Shown: piece after piece, positions 10,980 through 19,815 of the stretch | Layout of the letters: each line of letters begins with the position of its first letter | How positions within the stretch are numbered: the stretch's first letter is position 1 | From: Atriophallophorus winterbourni | Lineage: Eukaryota > Platyhelminthes > Trematoda > Plagiorchiida > Microphallidae | Assembly (NCBI GenBank): GCA_013407085.1 | Contig: JACCGJ010001447.1 | Span: forward strand, 1 to 64,000 | Length of the DNA stretch: 64,000 nucleotides | Direction: 5' to 3' | Notes under the pieces: generated by a model | The model's database searches: none | What the model was told of the DNA's origin: nothing | The model's input: only the letters and a program-made list of their open reading frames with translations | Translations under genes and position numbers: made by a program

Positions 10980-12350
10980 CAAGTTTTAGCTGATAGAATT
11001 TACTCAGAATCTCAATGTGGCTTCCGCAAGGGAAGATCAACCGTTGACATGATCTACTCCCTGAGACAACTTCAAGGAAAGTGTCGGTAACAGCCTATGC
11101 CATTATACGCGGTTTTTATTGATTTAACTAAGGCATTCGACTACGTCAGCAGGGTGGGTCTTTTCAAAATGCTTGATCTGAGAGGCTGCCCCCCAAGGCT
11201 GCTGAGACTCGTTATTCCGTTCCACGTCGGCATGAAAGGCTCAGTCCATTTTAACGGTTGCAGTTCAGAGGCATTTGAAATTCGCCGAGGCGTCAAACAA
11301 GGGTGTGTTCTTGCTCCCACGCTGTTCGGCATTTTCTTAGCTCTGCTTCTGAAGCACGCTTTTAGGACGAGAACAGAAGGCATTTACATACGCACGCGAA
11401 GTGATGGTAAGCTTTTCAACCTGAACCGGTTGAGAGCACAAACCAAAGCACGGGATGTGCTATTCCGTGACCTGTTGTTTGCCGACGATGCAGCCTTTAT
11501 TGCTCACTCCAATAAGAACCAATAGTCGCTAATGGACTGTTTTTCGTCGGCACGCAAAGACTTTTGTCTAACAATCAGCATGAGCAAGACCAAAGTCCTT
11601 GGTCAAGGGACTGTATCGCCACCAATCATCACTGTTGGAAGCTGTCATCTTGAACCAGTACATCATTTCACATATCTTGGTTCAACCATCGCGGATAACC
11701 TCTCGCTAGACACTGAGATTGATAAGCGGATTGTCAGAGCAGCTCTCATTTTGTCCCGATTGAACTATCGTGTTTGTGGTAACCGCAAGCTGACTGTATA
11801 TACAAAGATGATGGTATACAGCGCGTGCGTACTTAATGCTCTACTGTACGGCAGTAAAACCTGGACCACCCACGCAAGACACGAACGGAAGCTGAATGCT
11901 TTCCATCTACGAAGCATCCGTCGTATCTTGAACATATCGTGGATGGACAGACTGACTAACGCTGAAGTGCTTTCAAAACCTGGTCTACAGAGCATGTTTA
12001 CCCTATTACGTCAGCGCCGCTTGCGGTGGCTTGGTAATGTCTATAGAATGGAAAATGGTCATATTCCGAAAGATCTACTCCATGGTGAGTTGCAATTAGG
12101 AAGTCGACCATTGGGCAGACCGCACTTGCGGTACAAAGATGTTTGCAAAAGAGATATGAAAGCTCTTGGCATTGACCCTGCGAGTTGGAATGAACTTGCT
12201 CTTGACCGCTCACTTTGGCGGCATTGTGTAAAGCGTCGACTGCAAGCTGGGAAGGAGCAGATACAGCTCTTGGCTGCTGAACGCAGATCACGCTGCCGGC
12301 GTGCAACTGATGCAACACAATAGAGCTCTGACTGTCGTTGCAAGCGCTGC
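10980..12350 (+). pseudogene. RTE-X copy 2, reverse transcriptase and C-terminus, one nonsense codon
   Basis: The RT frame has CGFRKGRSTVDMIYSLRQLQ before 11,090, then the catalytic stretch FIDLTKAFDYVS (11,115-11,150), GVKQGCVLAPTLF, and LLFADDAAFIAHS (11,475-11,510). A TAG at 11,523-11,525 replaces the Gln codon present in copy 3 (59.3-60.3 kb). The frame then continues without a break through LLYGSKTWTTHARHERKLN and LRQRRLRWLGNVYRME to 12,323. A second stop there precedes the CKRCGRDCSS zinc-knuckle-like end that is intact in copy 3. Confidence 0.8.
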
Positions 12351-12473
12351 GGGAGAGATTGTTCCTCCTGAACCGGACTGTTTAGTCATTCAAAAAGCTG
12401 TACAACATGAAATACGTGTGATTGTGATGTACACCCATGGTCGCCATTTACCGACGGAGGCCAACAACAACGG

Positions 12474-12800
12474 TAGATATCCAATGTTGGCCTTTTGGGG
12501 AATTTTAGTGTTCAAAATGTTTGGTCTTAGCTTGTGCAATTCTTTGATAATTCAGCACTTCCATTCAATTGACTACTGCTCTGATTCACAGAATCATTGG
12601 TCGTACCGAGCGGTTGGAAGGGACTTTGGTCAATTTCTAGAGAAATCAGTGTTTCCGTAGTAGTTACAGCTTTCCTGTAATACTTACGGTTAATGTGGTT
12701 TTGAACTGGCTCCAGCGCTTTCTCACTCGCAAATGTTTGGAAAGACTCTAACGTGTTTTCAAGCCGTGTAGGGTTAGCTCCTACAGCGAACATGCATCTT
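12474..12800 (-). pseudogene. CR1-B copy 1, ORF1 middle part
   Basis: Minus strand, between the RTE-X and RTE insertions. It encodes MFAVGANPTRLENTLESF and the following serine-rich linker, matching 31,020-31,370 and 47,861-48,030. It ends abruptly at 12,800, where the RTE starts, and resumes at 16,769. The bridge sequence known from copies 2 and 3 shows that about 15 bp of CR1-B was lost at this insertion. Confidence 0.75.
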
Positions 12801-13365
12801 TCAGGAAGAAAAATACCTTACGGCAAAATAGTAAATGACGGTGAATGTAACCTTCTCAGTCAGGAATCGGCGCAAAGAAAGCGATGGATGGAGCACTTTA
12901 AGGAACTCTTATATCGACCAGCACCTACTTCAGTCACTGACATCCCACCTGCAGCAAATTTGCTAGTCGTAAACACCGATCCCTCCGGTCGAAATAAGAT
13001 CCTTTTTGCCTTAAAAGCGCTGAAGAATGGCAAAGCACCGGGTCCAGATGGGATTTCACCAGAAGCTCTGAAGGCTGATTTGGACACCTCGGTTGATATG
13101 TTACTTCCTCTGCTGATGAAAATCTTGTCAGAAAGATGGGTCCTAAATGATTGGAAGAGAGGTCATTTGGTCAAACTTCCAAATAAAGGGGATCTGAGGC
13201 TATGCAAAAACTGGCGAGGTATAATGCTGCTCTTAGTCCGTAGTAAAATACTTACGCGCATCATCCTTCTGCAGTTGCGCGACGCTATCGATCAAGTGTT
13301 ACGGCCTGAGCTATCAGGCTCCAAAAAACAAAAGTCTGGTATCGACCAAATTGCGACCCTCCCAA
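12801..13365 (+). mobile_element. RTE RT fragment placed before a full RTE copy
   Basis: Encodes GRKIPYGKI, NGKAPGPDGISPEALK, DLRLCKNWRGIMLL and VLRPELSGSKKQKSGID. This corresponds to 15,091-15,655 of the adjoining RTE copy with a few percent divergence. It starts and stops in mid-domain, and its right end is joined directly to the 5' untranslated region of the next copy at about 13,366. It has no 3' end of its own, so it is not an ordinary 5'-truncated insertion. Confidence 0.75.
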
Positions 13366-13838
13366 GGTTGTCACAGCCGGGGGTGGTGGTGTGGATAAGC
13401 TCCCGCTGCCTACAAAATGCTCCCATACGGCGTGCGTCTCAAATAGCCTCTGACAACCGAAGCCCAACTCCTGGCCTGCTCGTGGCGGAACTGCTTCTAC
13501 TGACAGGAGAAGCGGCGAAGGCGGGTGACTGGCGCCTCAAAACCAGTTCGCTTCGGGTAGATGGAGCTCGTCAGCCTGGGAGGGCAGTCCATCTAGGGGA
13601 TGGAAACCCTGACTCCAAATCCCCGCTTCCCGCGGATTACACAATCACAATACTCCGCCAAGGACGGTCCCAAGCCCGTCTGCAAAAGGAGGAGGGTTAG
13701 ACGCGGGGTCAACAACCCCACTCTGTAAAAACCTCAAACCGCTACTGAAACCAAAGCAACATGTCATACCAAAGTAAGATCTCCATGCTTGAATCGAGAA
13801 GAAACCTCATCTGAGGTAAAAATGAAGCCAGTCAGCAG
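13366..13838 (+). mobile_element. RTE 5' untranslated region, GC-rich and structured
   Basis: About 470 bp clearly richer in G and C than the surroundings, leading straight into the RTE coding frame at 13,839. Several short complementary stretches suggest secondary structure. The last part (around 13,660-13,700) recurs inverted at 29,270-29,343 in the short RTE-derived element, which confirms that it belongs to RTE. Some LINE 5' regions hold self-cleaving ribozymes, but I could not assign one here by eye. Confidence 0.6.
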
Positions 13839-16763
13839 ATGAATCTTCTGTCGATGAAAGCAACAACAAAGATTGCCACATGGAACGTCCGTACGATGTA
13901 TGAGACCGGAAAGGCTGCACAGGTCGCGAAAGAAATGCAAAAGTATGGTATACAACTGCTGGGAATATGTGGAAGTAGATGGAATGGATCTGGCATGTTG
14001 ATTTTGACATCCGGGGAACGGATTATTTACTCAGGTCATAAAGATGAGAACCATAGTCAATCGGAAGGCGTCGCCATTATGTTATCCCCAATAGCTGCAG
14101 GCGCTCTCATTGGATGGGAACCCGTTGACTCACGGATAATCACAGCCAGATTCAACTCCAAGGGGAGAAATGTGACGGTAATTCAATGTTATGCGCCCAC
14201 AAACAATGCTAGCCTTGAGTCGAAAGAAGAATTTTACGTGCGTCTGCAGTCTGTCCTAGACAAGACACCCAAGCGAGATATCAAGATTTTGATGGGTGAC
14301 ATGAACGCGAAATTGGGTCCAGACAACACAGGGAGAGAATCTGTGATGGGTACGCATGCCCTAGGTGAAATGAATGAAAACGGTGAACTTTTCGCAGATT
14401 TTTGCGCGCTCAACGATCTGGTCATCGGAGGCAGCATCTTTCAACACCGAAACATCCACAAGGCCACCTGGACATCACCTGATGGTGTTACTGCCAATCA
14501 AATCGATCACCTATCGATTTCACGAAAATGGAGACATAGTCTCCTTGATACACGCGTAATGCGAGGTGCGGATGTTGCTTCAGACCACTACCTTCTAATG
14601 GCCAAAATTAAAATCAAGTTGAGAGCTTTCTGCGAAACCGGCAGTCGGCCTAGTGTAAAGTACCACACGCAGAAACTAAGGGAAGAGCGTACAAGAGAGA
14701 TTTTCTCAATCTCACTGAAAAACAGATTCGAATCGCTCAACAACTTAACCCCTGAGCTCCCAATAAATGAACACTGGACCGCTCTGAAAGACTGTTGGCA
14801 AGACACTTGTAAGCACGTAATTGGCAGACGGGTAAAGAAAGACAAAGAGTGGATCTCGAGTGAGACTTGGACACTGATCAACTCGAGAAGGCAGCTGAAA
14901 CAACAGATCCTCCGGTGTAAGGACACCAAGCAGAAAAACCAACTGATCAAACAATACGGCTCCCTAAATAAAGACGTGAAACGAAGTGCCAGAAGTGACA
15001 AGAGGCGGTTCTATGAAATGCTGGCAACGGAGGCGGAAAATGCAGCAGAAAAGAGAGACCTGAACACCGTCTACAACATTACCAGAACCTTATCAGGAAG
15101 GAAAATACCTTACGGCAAAATAATAAAGGACGGTGAAGGTAACCTTATCAGTCAGGAATCGGTGCAAAGAAAGCGATGGATGGAGCACTTCAAGGAACTC
15201 CTAAATCGACCAGCACCTACTTCAGTCACTGACATCCCACCTGCAGCAAATTTGCTAGACGTAAACACCGACCCCCCCGGTCGAAATGAAATCCTTTTTG
15301 CCTTAAAATCGCTAAAGAATGGCAAAGCACCAGGTCCAGATGGGATTCCACCAGAAGCTCTGAAGGCTGATTTGGACACCTCGGCTGATATGTTACTTCC
15401 TCTGCTGCAGAAAATCTGGTCAGAAAGACGGGTCCCAAATGATTGGAAGAGAGGTCATTTGGTCAAACTTCCTAAGAAAGGGGATCTGAGGCTATGCAAA
15501 AACTGGCGAGGTATCATGCTGCTCTCAGTCCCTAGTAAAGTACTTACACGCATCATCCTTATGCGTTTGCGCGACGCTATCGACCAAGTGTTACGGCCAG
15601 AGCAATCAGGCTTCAGAAAACAAAAGTCTGGTATCGACCAAATTGCGACCCTCCGCATAATAATTGAACAAAGCATTGAATGGCAATCGCCTCTTTGCCT
15701 CAACTTCATAGATTTTGAGAAAGCCTTCGACAGTGTGGACCGCGAATTCATATGGAAGCTTTTGCCACACTATGGGGTCCCACCGCTGTACATGGACCTC
15801 ATAAAGCAGCTGTATGAAGGTGCCTCCTGTCAGGTAATTCACAACGGAAGACTGACCGATCCATTTGCAGTTGAGACTGGCGTTCGCCAGGGATGCCTGT
15901 TGTCCCCAATGATTTTTCTGTTGGTAATAGACTGGATAAGGAAACAGACAGTAAAAGGTGAGAGGAATGGTATCGATTGGAAGGAATCCGAGCATTTGGA
16001 GGATCTGGAATACGCTGATGATGTCTGCTTGATATCACGTGACCCCCAACGTCGTCACAGAAAGACCGATAGATTAGCACACTTTGCTTCATATGCAGGA
16101 CTACGCGTGAATACCGAAACAACAGAAGACCTCCGTGTGCTAACTGATGAGCACCCATCAATCACCATCAATGGTAAAGCAGTTAAAGACGTCACGCAAT
16201 TCGTCTACCTCAGCAGCCTTGTTTCAATAAGTGGTGGCACGGAATCGCCAGAATCGGCAAAACAAGATACGCGCTCATAGCTTTGAATCCCATCAAAACG
16301 TACGAAACTCCGTATATTAAGAAGAAATGTCAAATCCATGCTACTCTATGGATCGGAAACCTGGCGAGTGACAGCAAAGTCTTCTAGCCGCTTGCAATCA
16401 TTCCACAATAATTGCCTTTGTCGAATTATTGGGGTAAAATGGCCAGAAAAGATAAGGAATCAAGACCCGTGGCAGATTGCTGCTGAGGACCCGATCGTCC
16501 AGCAGATCAATAGAAGAAAGCGGATATGGGTTATGCACAACTTGCGGAATCCTTATGATGACATCACGCGTCATGCTCTGGTATGGAACCAAATCGGGAA
16601 GAGACGTGTCGGACGCCCAAGGCTATCTTGGAAGCGCTCGTGTGAAGAGGAAATCCGCAAGTGTGGACTTAACTGGAACGATATCAAACTAACTGCTATG
16701 GACAGACCAAACTGGAGACAAGTTGCCGAAACCCTATGTTCCGCCAGGAACTCAAGGGATTAA
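13839..16763 (+). pseudogene. RTE-clade LINE polyprotein (endonuclease-RT), nearly full length
   Basis: One long frame (13,839-16,280, 813 residues) followed by the C-terminus in another frame (16,338-16,763). Endonuclease motifs: ATWNVRTM (residues 13-20), CYAPTNNAS, ILMGDMNAKLG, and ASDHYLLMAK at its end. The residue expected to be the catalytic Glu is Gly in LGICGSRWNGSG (residue 45). RT motifs: KAPGPDGIPPEAL, FRKQKSGIDQIATLR, FIDFEKAFDSVDRE, GVRQGCLLSPMIF, and LEYADDVCLIS near residue 725. Several small indels between about 16,225 and 16,340 break the frame. The remainder keeps LLYGSETWRVT and RRVGRPRLSWKRSCEEE. The family is the CFDP2-like RTE type common in trematode genomes. It interrupts CR1-B at 12,801-16,768. 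Confidence 0.85.
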
Positions 16764-16768
16764 GTGAG

Positions 16769-16904
16769 TTTCGGCTCTTAATAAATCACGTTTACTTTCA
16801 ATCTGCATGGTTTACATATATAGCAGATGCCTGGTAATTTTTCATTATTAATCAGAGTCACTGATTCGGGTGATAAATACTTGGAGAGCAAGTATGCACA
16901 TCAC
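16769..16904 (-). pseudogene. CR1-B copy 1, ORF1 N-terminal end with half PHD finger
   Basis: Matches the region of 31,385-31,540 encoding GICYICNPCRLKVTS, the last cysteine pairs of a PHD finger. Together with 12,474-12,800 it is the 5'-proximal part of CR1-B copy 1. The upstream half of the finger is missing in all copies, because all begin at the same boundary with the CR1-E fragment. The boundary therefore predates the duplication of the units. Confidence 0.65.
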
Positions 16905-17240
16905 TTCAATGAGAGCCAAGTTATTCCGTCGAACGCGGAAGACTTTCCGTTATTAGATGGAATAATACATGAAGGAAGCGCTACGACGTGACATTTGTTT
17001 CACCGAGGGCCACTGCGGTCGAGTTGGGTTGATTTTTTGTGTGAATTACATGTTCTCTGGAACTAAATACACAGGAATAAACATGGCTTTTTCTAATGAT
17101 GGTATTTTTGGTTCAACTAACTTGTTCACGGCCACAACTCCTGGTTTTACCTTAGCTATATCTTTAACCATACCATAGAGGATTTTGGGGTTCAACTTCC
17201 TCATGCGCAATAATCTTTCCATGTAGTACAACTTGTCTTG
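16905..17240 (-). mobile_element. CR1-E fragment (linker and RT entry), unit A
   Basis: Minus strand encodes RLLRMRKLNPKILYGMVKDI with KVKPGV, the linker motif shared with intact CR1 pol proteins here (NPKLLYRLVNDRTNIKPGV). A second frame gives the RT entry block, best kept in unit C as AGKSSGVDGITW. It is a short internal scrap with no 3' end and lies immediately upstream of the small gene in all three units. Confidence 0.65.
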
Positions 17241-17838
17241 GAAGACAAATATGCTGTTGTGATGTTATGAGTTGTGTACGACATCTAGCGGAAAAAACTG
17301 AGATATTGTTTTAAGGCGAAGTTGATGGCTTCGTTTTTTTTACGACACAGCCCGCGTTTGGGAATAACCTAGCGTGATCCGACTACATTAGTTTTTTAGA
17401 CCTTGTAGTTTGTGTGAGCCGATGAGGTTCTGAGCATGCAATATTCATTACCGTGATTCCCAAGTTCACACAAAGTGAATGAAACCAAGGAAAATATAAT
17501 GAATATTAAATACAGTGTGCATATATTGTGGTGCTCACATTCACATCCCTTACACAACACAACCAGTTTCCTGCTGATGACTTTTAGCAGAACGCAACAG
17601 TAAGTTCTTTGTGTCAACATTGAAACAGTGGTATAGTGGTAACGAAATGTATACTGGATGCCACTGATTATTTGGGTTCAAATACAGAATCAGAAAGGGT
17701 TCCATGGCCGAGCAATCAAAAAGCTTATAAATGACCATGTGGGGATGTGAGCACCACAGTCTGCATAGTTTATCGAGAAACCAATCAAGACTATTTCGAA
17801 TCAATGTAAAGTAGCCAATCAAATGTGTGCGTGACCCA
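17241..17838. other. Upstream region of small gene A, no coding content recognised
   Basis: About 600 bp repeated in units B (31,873-32,470) and C (48,550-49,142). Minus-strand frames of 74-90 codons stay open in A and B, but those two units are nearly identical, so this is no evidence of function. A short hairpin followed by eight T lies at about 17,316-17,341. Pol III-like A and B boxes lie at 17,629-17,639 and 17,675-17,685 (see findings). Confidence 0.4.
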
Positions 17839-17845
17839 TATAAAA
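17839..17845 (+). promoter_or_regulatory. TATA box of small gene A
   Basis: TATAAAA 52 nt before the start codon at 17,897, giving an expected transcription start near 17,870 and a leader of roughly 25-30 nt. It is conserved at 32,471-32,477 and, despite changes in neighbouring bases, at 49,143-49,149. No experimental start is known. Confidence 0.6.
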
Positions 17846-17896
17846 CAGTTAACCTGCACAGAAAGAGTTAGAACTAACACAACGATATAATTCGAT

Positions 17897-18227
17897 ATGT
17901 TGAGCAGGTACACCTGGGCGATTTTATTCCTATTGGTTACTGCGAATATGTGCATTACTTTGGGTAAGTAAAGTATTATGTGCATTAACCTGAAAGAATT
18001 ACCACTATTCGGAGCTTGGGATGATCTCTTCGAAAGGCAAGAAAAATTATTACGCAAAAACATGGACAGGAAACGTGAATGCTATGCGTTAGAAAAGAAA
18101 TATTTTCTTAAAACTGGTAAGTTGATTAGATGACGTTCATTTCGAAGCGTTGACGCCATCACAACGAATCAGAGACGAATTCCGGAAATGTCATTTGGAA
18201 GGTAACACTCGGCACATTCACATGTGA
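17897..18227 (+). CDS. Small secreted protein, three exons, unit A (family not recognised)
   Basis: Exons 17897-17963, 17997-18116 and 18148-18227; introns of 33 and 31 nt, both GTAAGT...AG and both phase 1. The product is 88 residues. Exon 1 is a signal peptide beginning MLSRYTWAILFLLV; cleavage after VTA (16) or near residue 22 is plausible. Exon 2 gives a charged, probably helical stretch containing FGAWDDLFERQEKLL and RECYALEKKYFLKT. Exon 3 gives LTPSQRIRDEFRKCHLEG and ends HIHM. Cysteines are at 19, 51 and 77. The AG immediately before each downstream exon and the fully open spliced frame support the model. Exon 2 is 120 nt and symmetric, so skipping it would keep the frame, a property shared with trematode micro-exon genes. 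Sequence resemblance to any family is not claimed. Confidence 0.75.
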
Positions 18228-18229
18228 CA

Positions 18230-18235
18230 AATAAA
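18230..18235 (+). terminator. Polyadenylation signal of small gene A
   Basis: AATAAA two nucleotides after the TGA at 18,225-18,227, followed about 15 nt later by the GT-rich run TGTGTTGTTTTTG. This is the usual signal plus downstream-element arrangement, and it implies an extremely short 3' untranslated region. Confidence 0.65.
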
Positions 18236-18259
18236 ATTTTTCTCTAAATGTGTTGTTTT

Positions 18260-19379
18260 TGATTTGAGCATCTTGACGTTGGTTCAGCCACTTTGCCTAC
18301 AGTTATTCTGCAGACGCAGTTCTATACTATTCTCCCAATTATTCTACTCGAAGCGGTTTTCATTCCGTAGAATTATTACGCCGTTATTTTAGTTAGTCTT
18401 TGTAGAAATGCACTGGAGATATGAATTGCATTGTGCACACGTTGACGAAGAATCAAGTTATTTGATCGAGCTAAGTGCTTGTGTTTTTCGTTCCATGTAG
18501 CACCACGAAAGGCGATTGATTTCAGATTACCTATCATTAAATTCAATTTTTAGTCTTAATGACCAAGAATATGGGGAACGTTTAAGAAACAGTTTCATAA
18601 AATAGATCTCAGTTTGATTCGATTTAGTAAATAGTGACAGTGGTATTTAGAATGCTACCAAACATCAGTGATTTTGCGACCGAAATACTCAAATAAGTAT
18701 TTAAATCGAGTGAAAATATCGTGAAATACTTATTTTAATCCCAATATGAATTAAATCAGAGTAAAGTAAGACATAAAAACCAATGGGTTGATGTTTGCTC
18801 GTCTAGTTTTACAATTAAAGTAGTTTAGTGGGTGAGAATAAAAGGTATACTGTTCGGAGTAAATCAGATTGAAGTAAATGAGAATACTTTATAGACTTTA
18901 GTCGGAAATGAGTTGCTCTAAGTTGATAAGCATGAGTCCTGGAGTTCAACCTATCTTTAAAACCTTTTATGGGATTGCTAGTTGTATTGGATCATAAGTT
19001 ATCTCTTGATTCGTTGATCGGGGCAGTCAAATAAATTCGAGGAGGCTATCTATTTGCAATAACCTACACATTTCTAGTTTAGTTGATCGATGGTAAAGTA
19101 AAGACTGATTTCGATATTCTTGAGGATTCAAGGAGATCAAGAGAGTACAGCACATTCAAAGATTGGTTTAACGTACATATTATCAAAAACATTTCTATTG
19201 AGAAATTTTTCTAACTACAAAAATATATCGATTTACTTCATACGTGAAAATTAAAAAACTGCCTACCATTCAACATTCAAAAAACTTAAAATGTTAAACG
19301 TCGGTAAATCCTTCGAATTGATAGACTCTCTGGGATCTCAGCAACTATCATCGGTTACGGATTGGCAGTAGTTGAAGTC
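18260..19379. other. Unit A spacer, nothing recognised
   Basis: About 1.1 kb of AT-rich sequence repeated in units B and C. I find no convincing frame, RNA gene or repeat boundary in it. The run of plus-strand frames in unit B near 32,896 is not kept in the other units. Confidence 0.4.
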
Positions 19380-19815
19380 TTCCCGGCAGTGTTATGCGGT
19401 ATACAAAATGTCCTGCCTATCCGTGGCACTGAATAGAAGGATCTTCGGTATTTTCACAAAGTAGGTACTCCCGCGGATTATTGACACCTACGTCCGGCCA
19501 ACAATGAAATACGCTGGTTACCGAAGGACCTGGTTTTGTTGCAACGCGTATTCGACCGCGCGACAAATCTGGTGACGAGACTATACAACAGGTCATACGA
19601 GGAGCGGATTGAATCTCTGAACCAATTTGACTTTTCTTACGCCGTGTCGGGGTGATTTTATCCCGTTTTTCAACATTCTGCATACGGTGAAACACCCACT
19701 TGAACACCTGTTCCATTGGCACCAACCACATGGTAACAGATCTCATGTTTTAAAGTTACCTATTCGACAATCTAGATCAAATTGTAGAAGGTTCTTCTTT
19801 GCTGTCTTAGTTTGT
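19380..19815 (+). pseudogene. CR1 ORF2 C-terminal remnant, unit A
   Basis: Plus strand. Pieces in different frames give YVRPTMKYA, LLQRVFDRATNL, SYEERIESLNQFDFSY and then ILHTVKHPLEHLFH with SNCRRFFFAVLVCF. These align in order with the intact CR1-C tail (YIHPLTDYA, LLDRIHHRAS, PLDILFH, QNCRRYFYSVRICF). It ends at the TTC-rich 3' tail of the oppositely oriented CR1-D, so the two remnants meet tail to tail. Confidence 0.7.

Larger units (their letters stand above)
9736..12473 (+). mobile_element. RTE-X-like LINE, copy 2, 5'-truncated in the endonuclease
   Basis: Runs from inside the endonuclease domain to a CAA-repeat 3' tail at 12,461-12,472. Compared with CR1-B copy 2 (30,850-31,055), roughly 200 bp of target sequence is missing at the insertion, and I see no clear target duplication. 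Domains in order: endonuclease with YAPTLSATPAEKDAF and VLVDFNARVDADYESW (9,740-10,010), linker (10,440-10,790), RT palm (10,980-11,520), thumb and C-terminus (11,530-12,350). Confidence 0.8.

Noticed and set aside
11998..12343. Minus-strand frames of 94-106 codons
   Set aside because: They are complements of the RTE-X C-terminal coding region, whose plus-strand protein explains the open frames.
13285..13467. Minus-strand frame over the RTE 5' region
   Set aside because: It spans the junction of RT fragment and untranslated region on the opposite strand and has no supporting motif.
17310..17345. Hairpin followed by a T-run, resembling an intrinsic terminator
   Set aside because: The genome is eukaryotic, the stem is only five pairs, and no Pol III gene is visible immediately upstream.
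17396..17822. Minus-strand frames of 74 and 90 codons repeated in units A and B
   Set aside because: Their conservation follows from the near-identity of the units; the 90-codon frame is altered in unit C and no start context or splice pattern supports them.
18188..18204. Possible third intron donor (GTAAC) in exon 3 of the small gene
   Set aside because: Reading through gives a short C-terminus followed at once by AATAAA, and unit C has lost the GT while keeping the amino acids.
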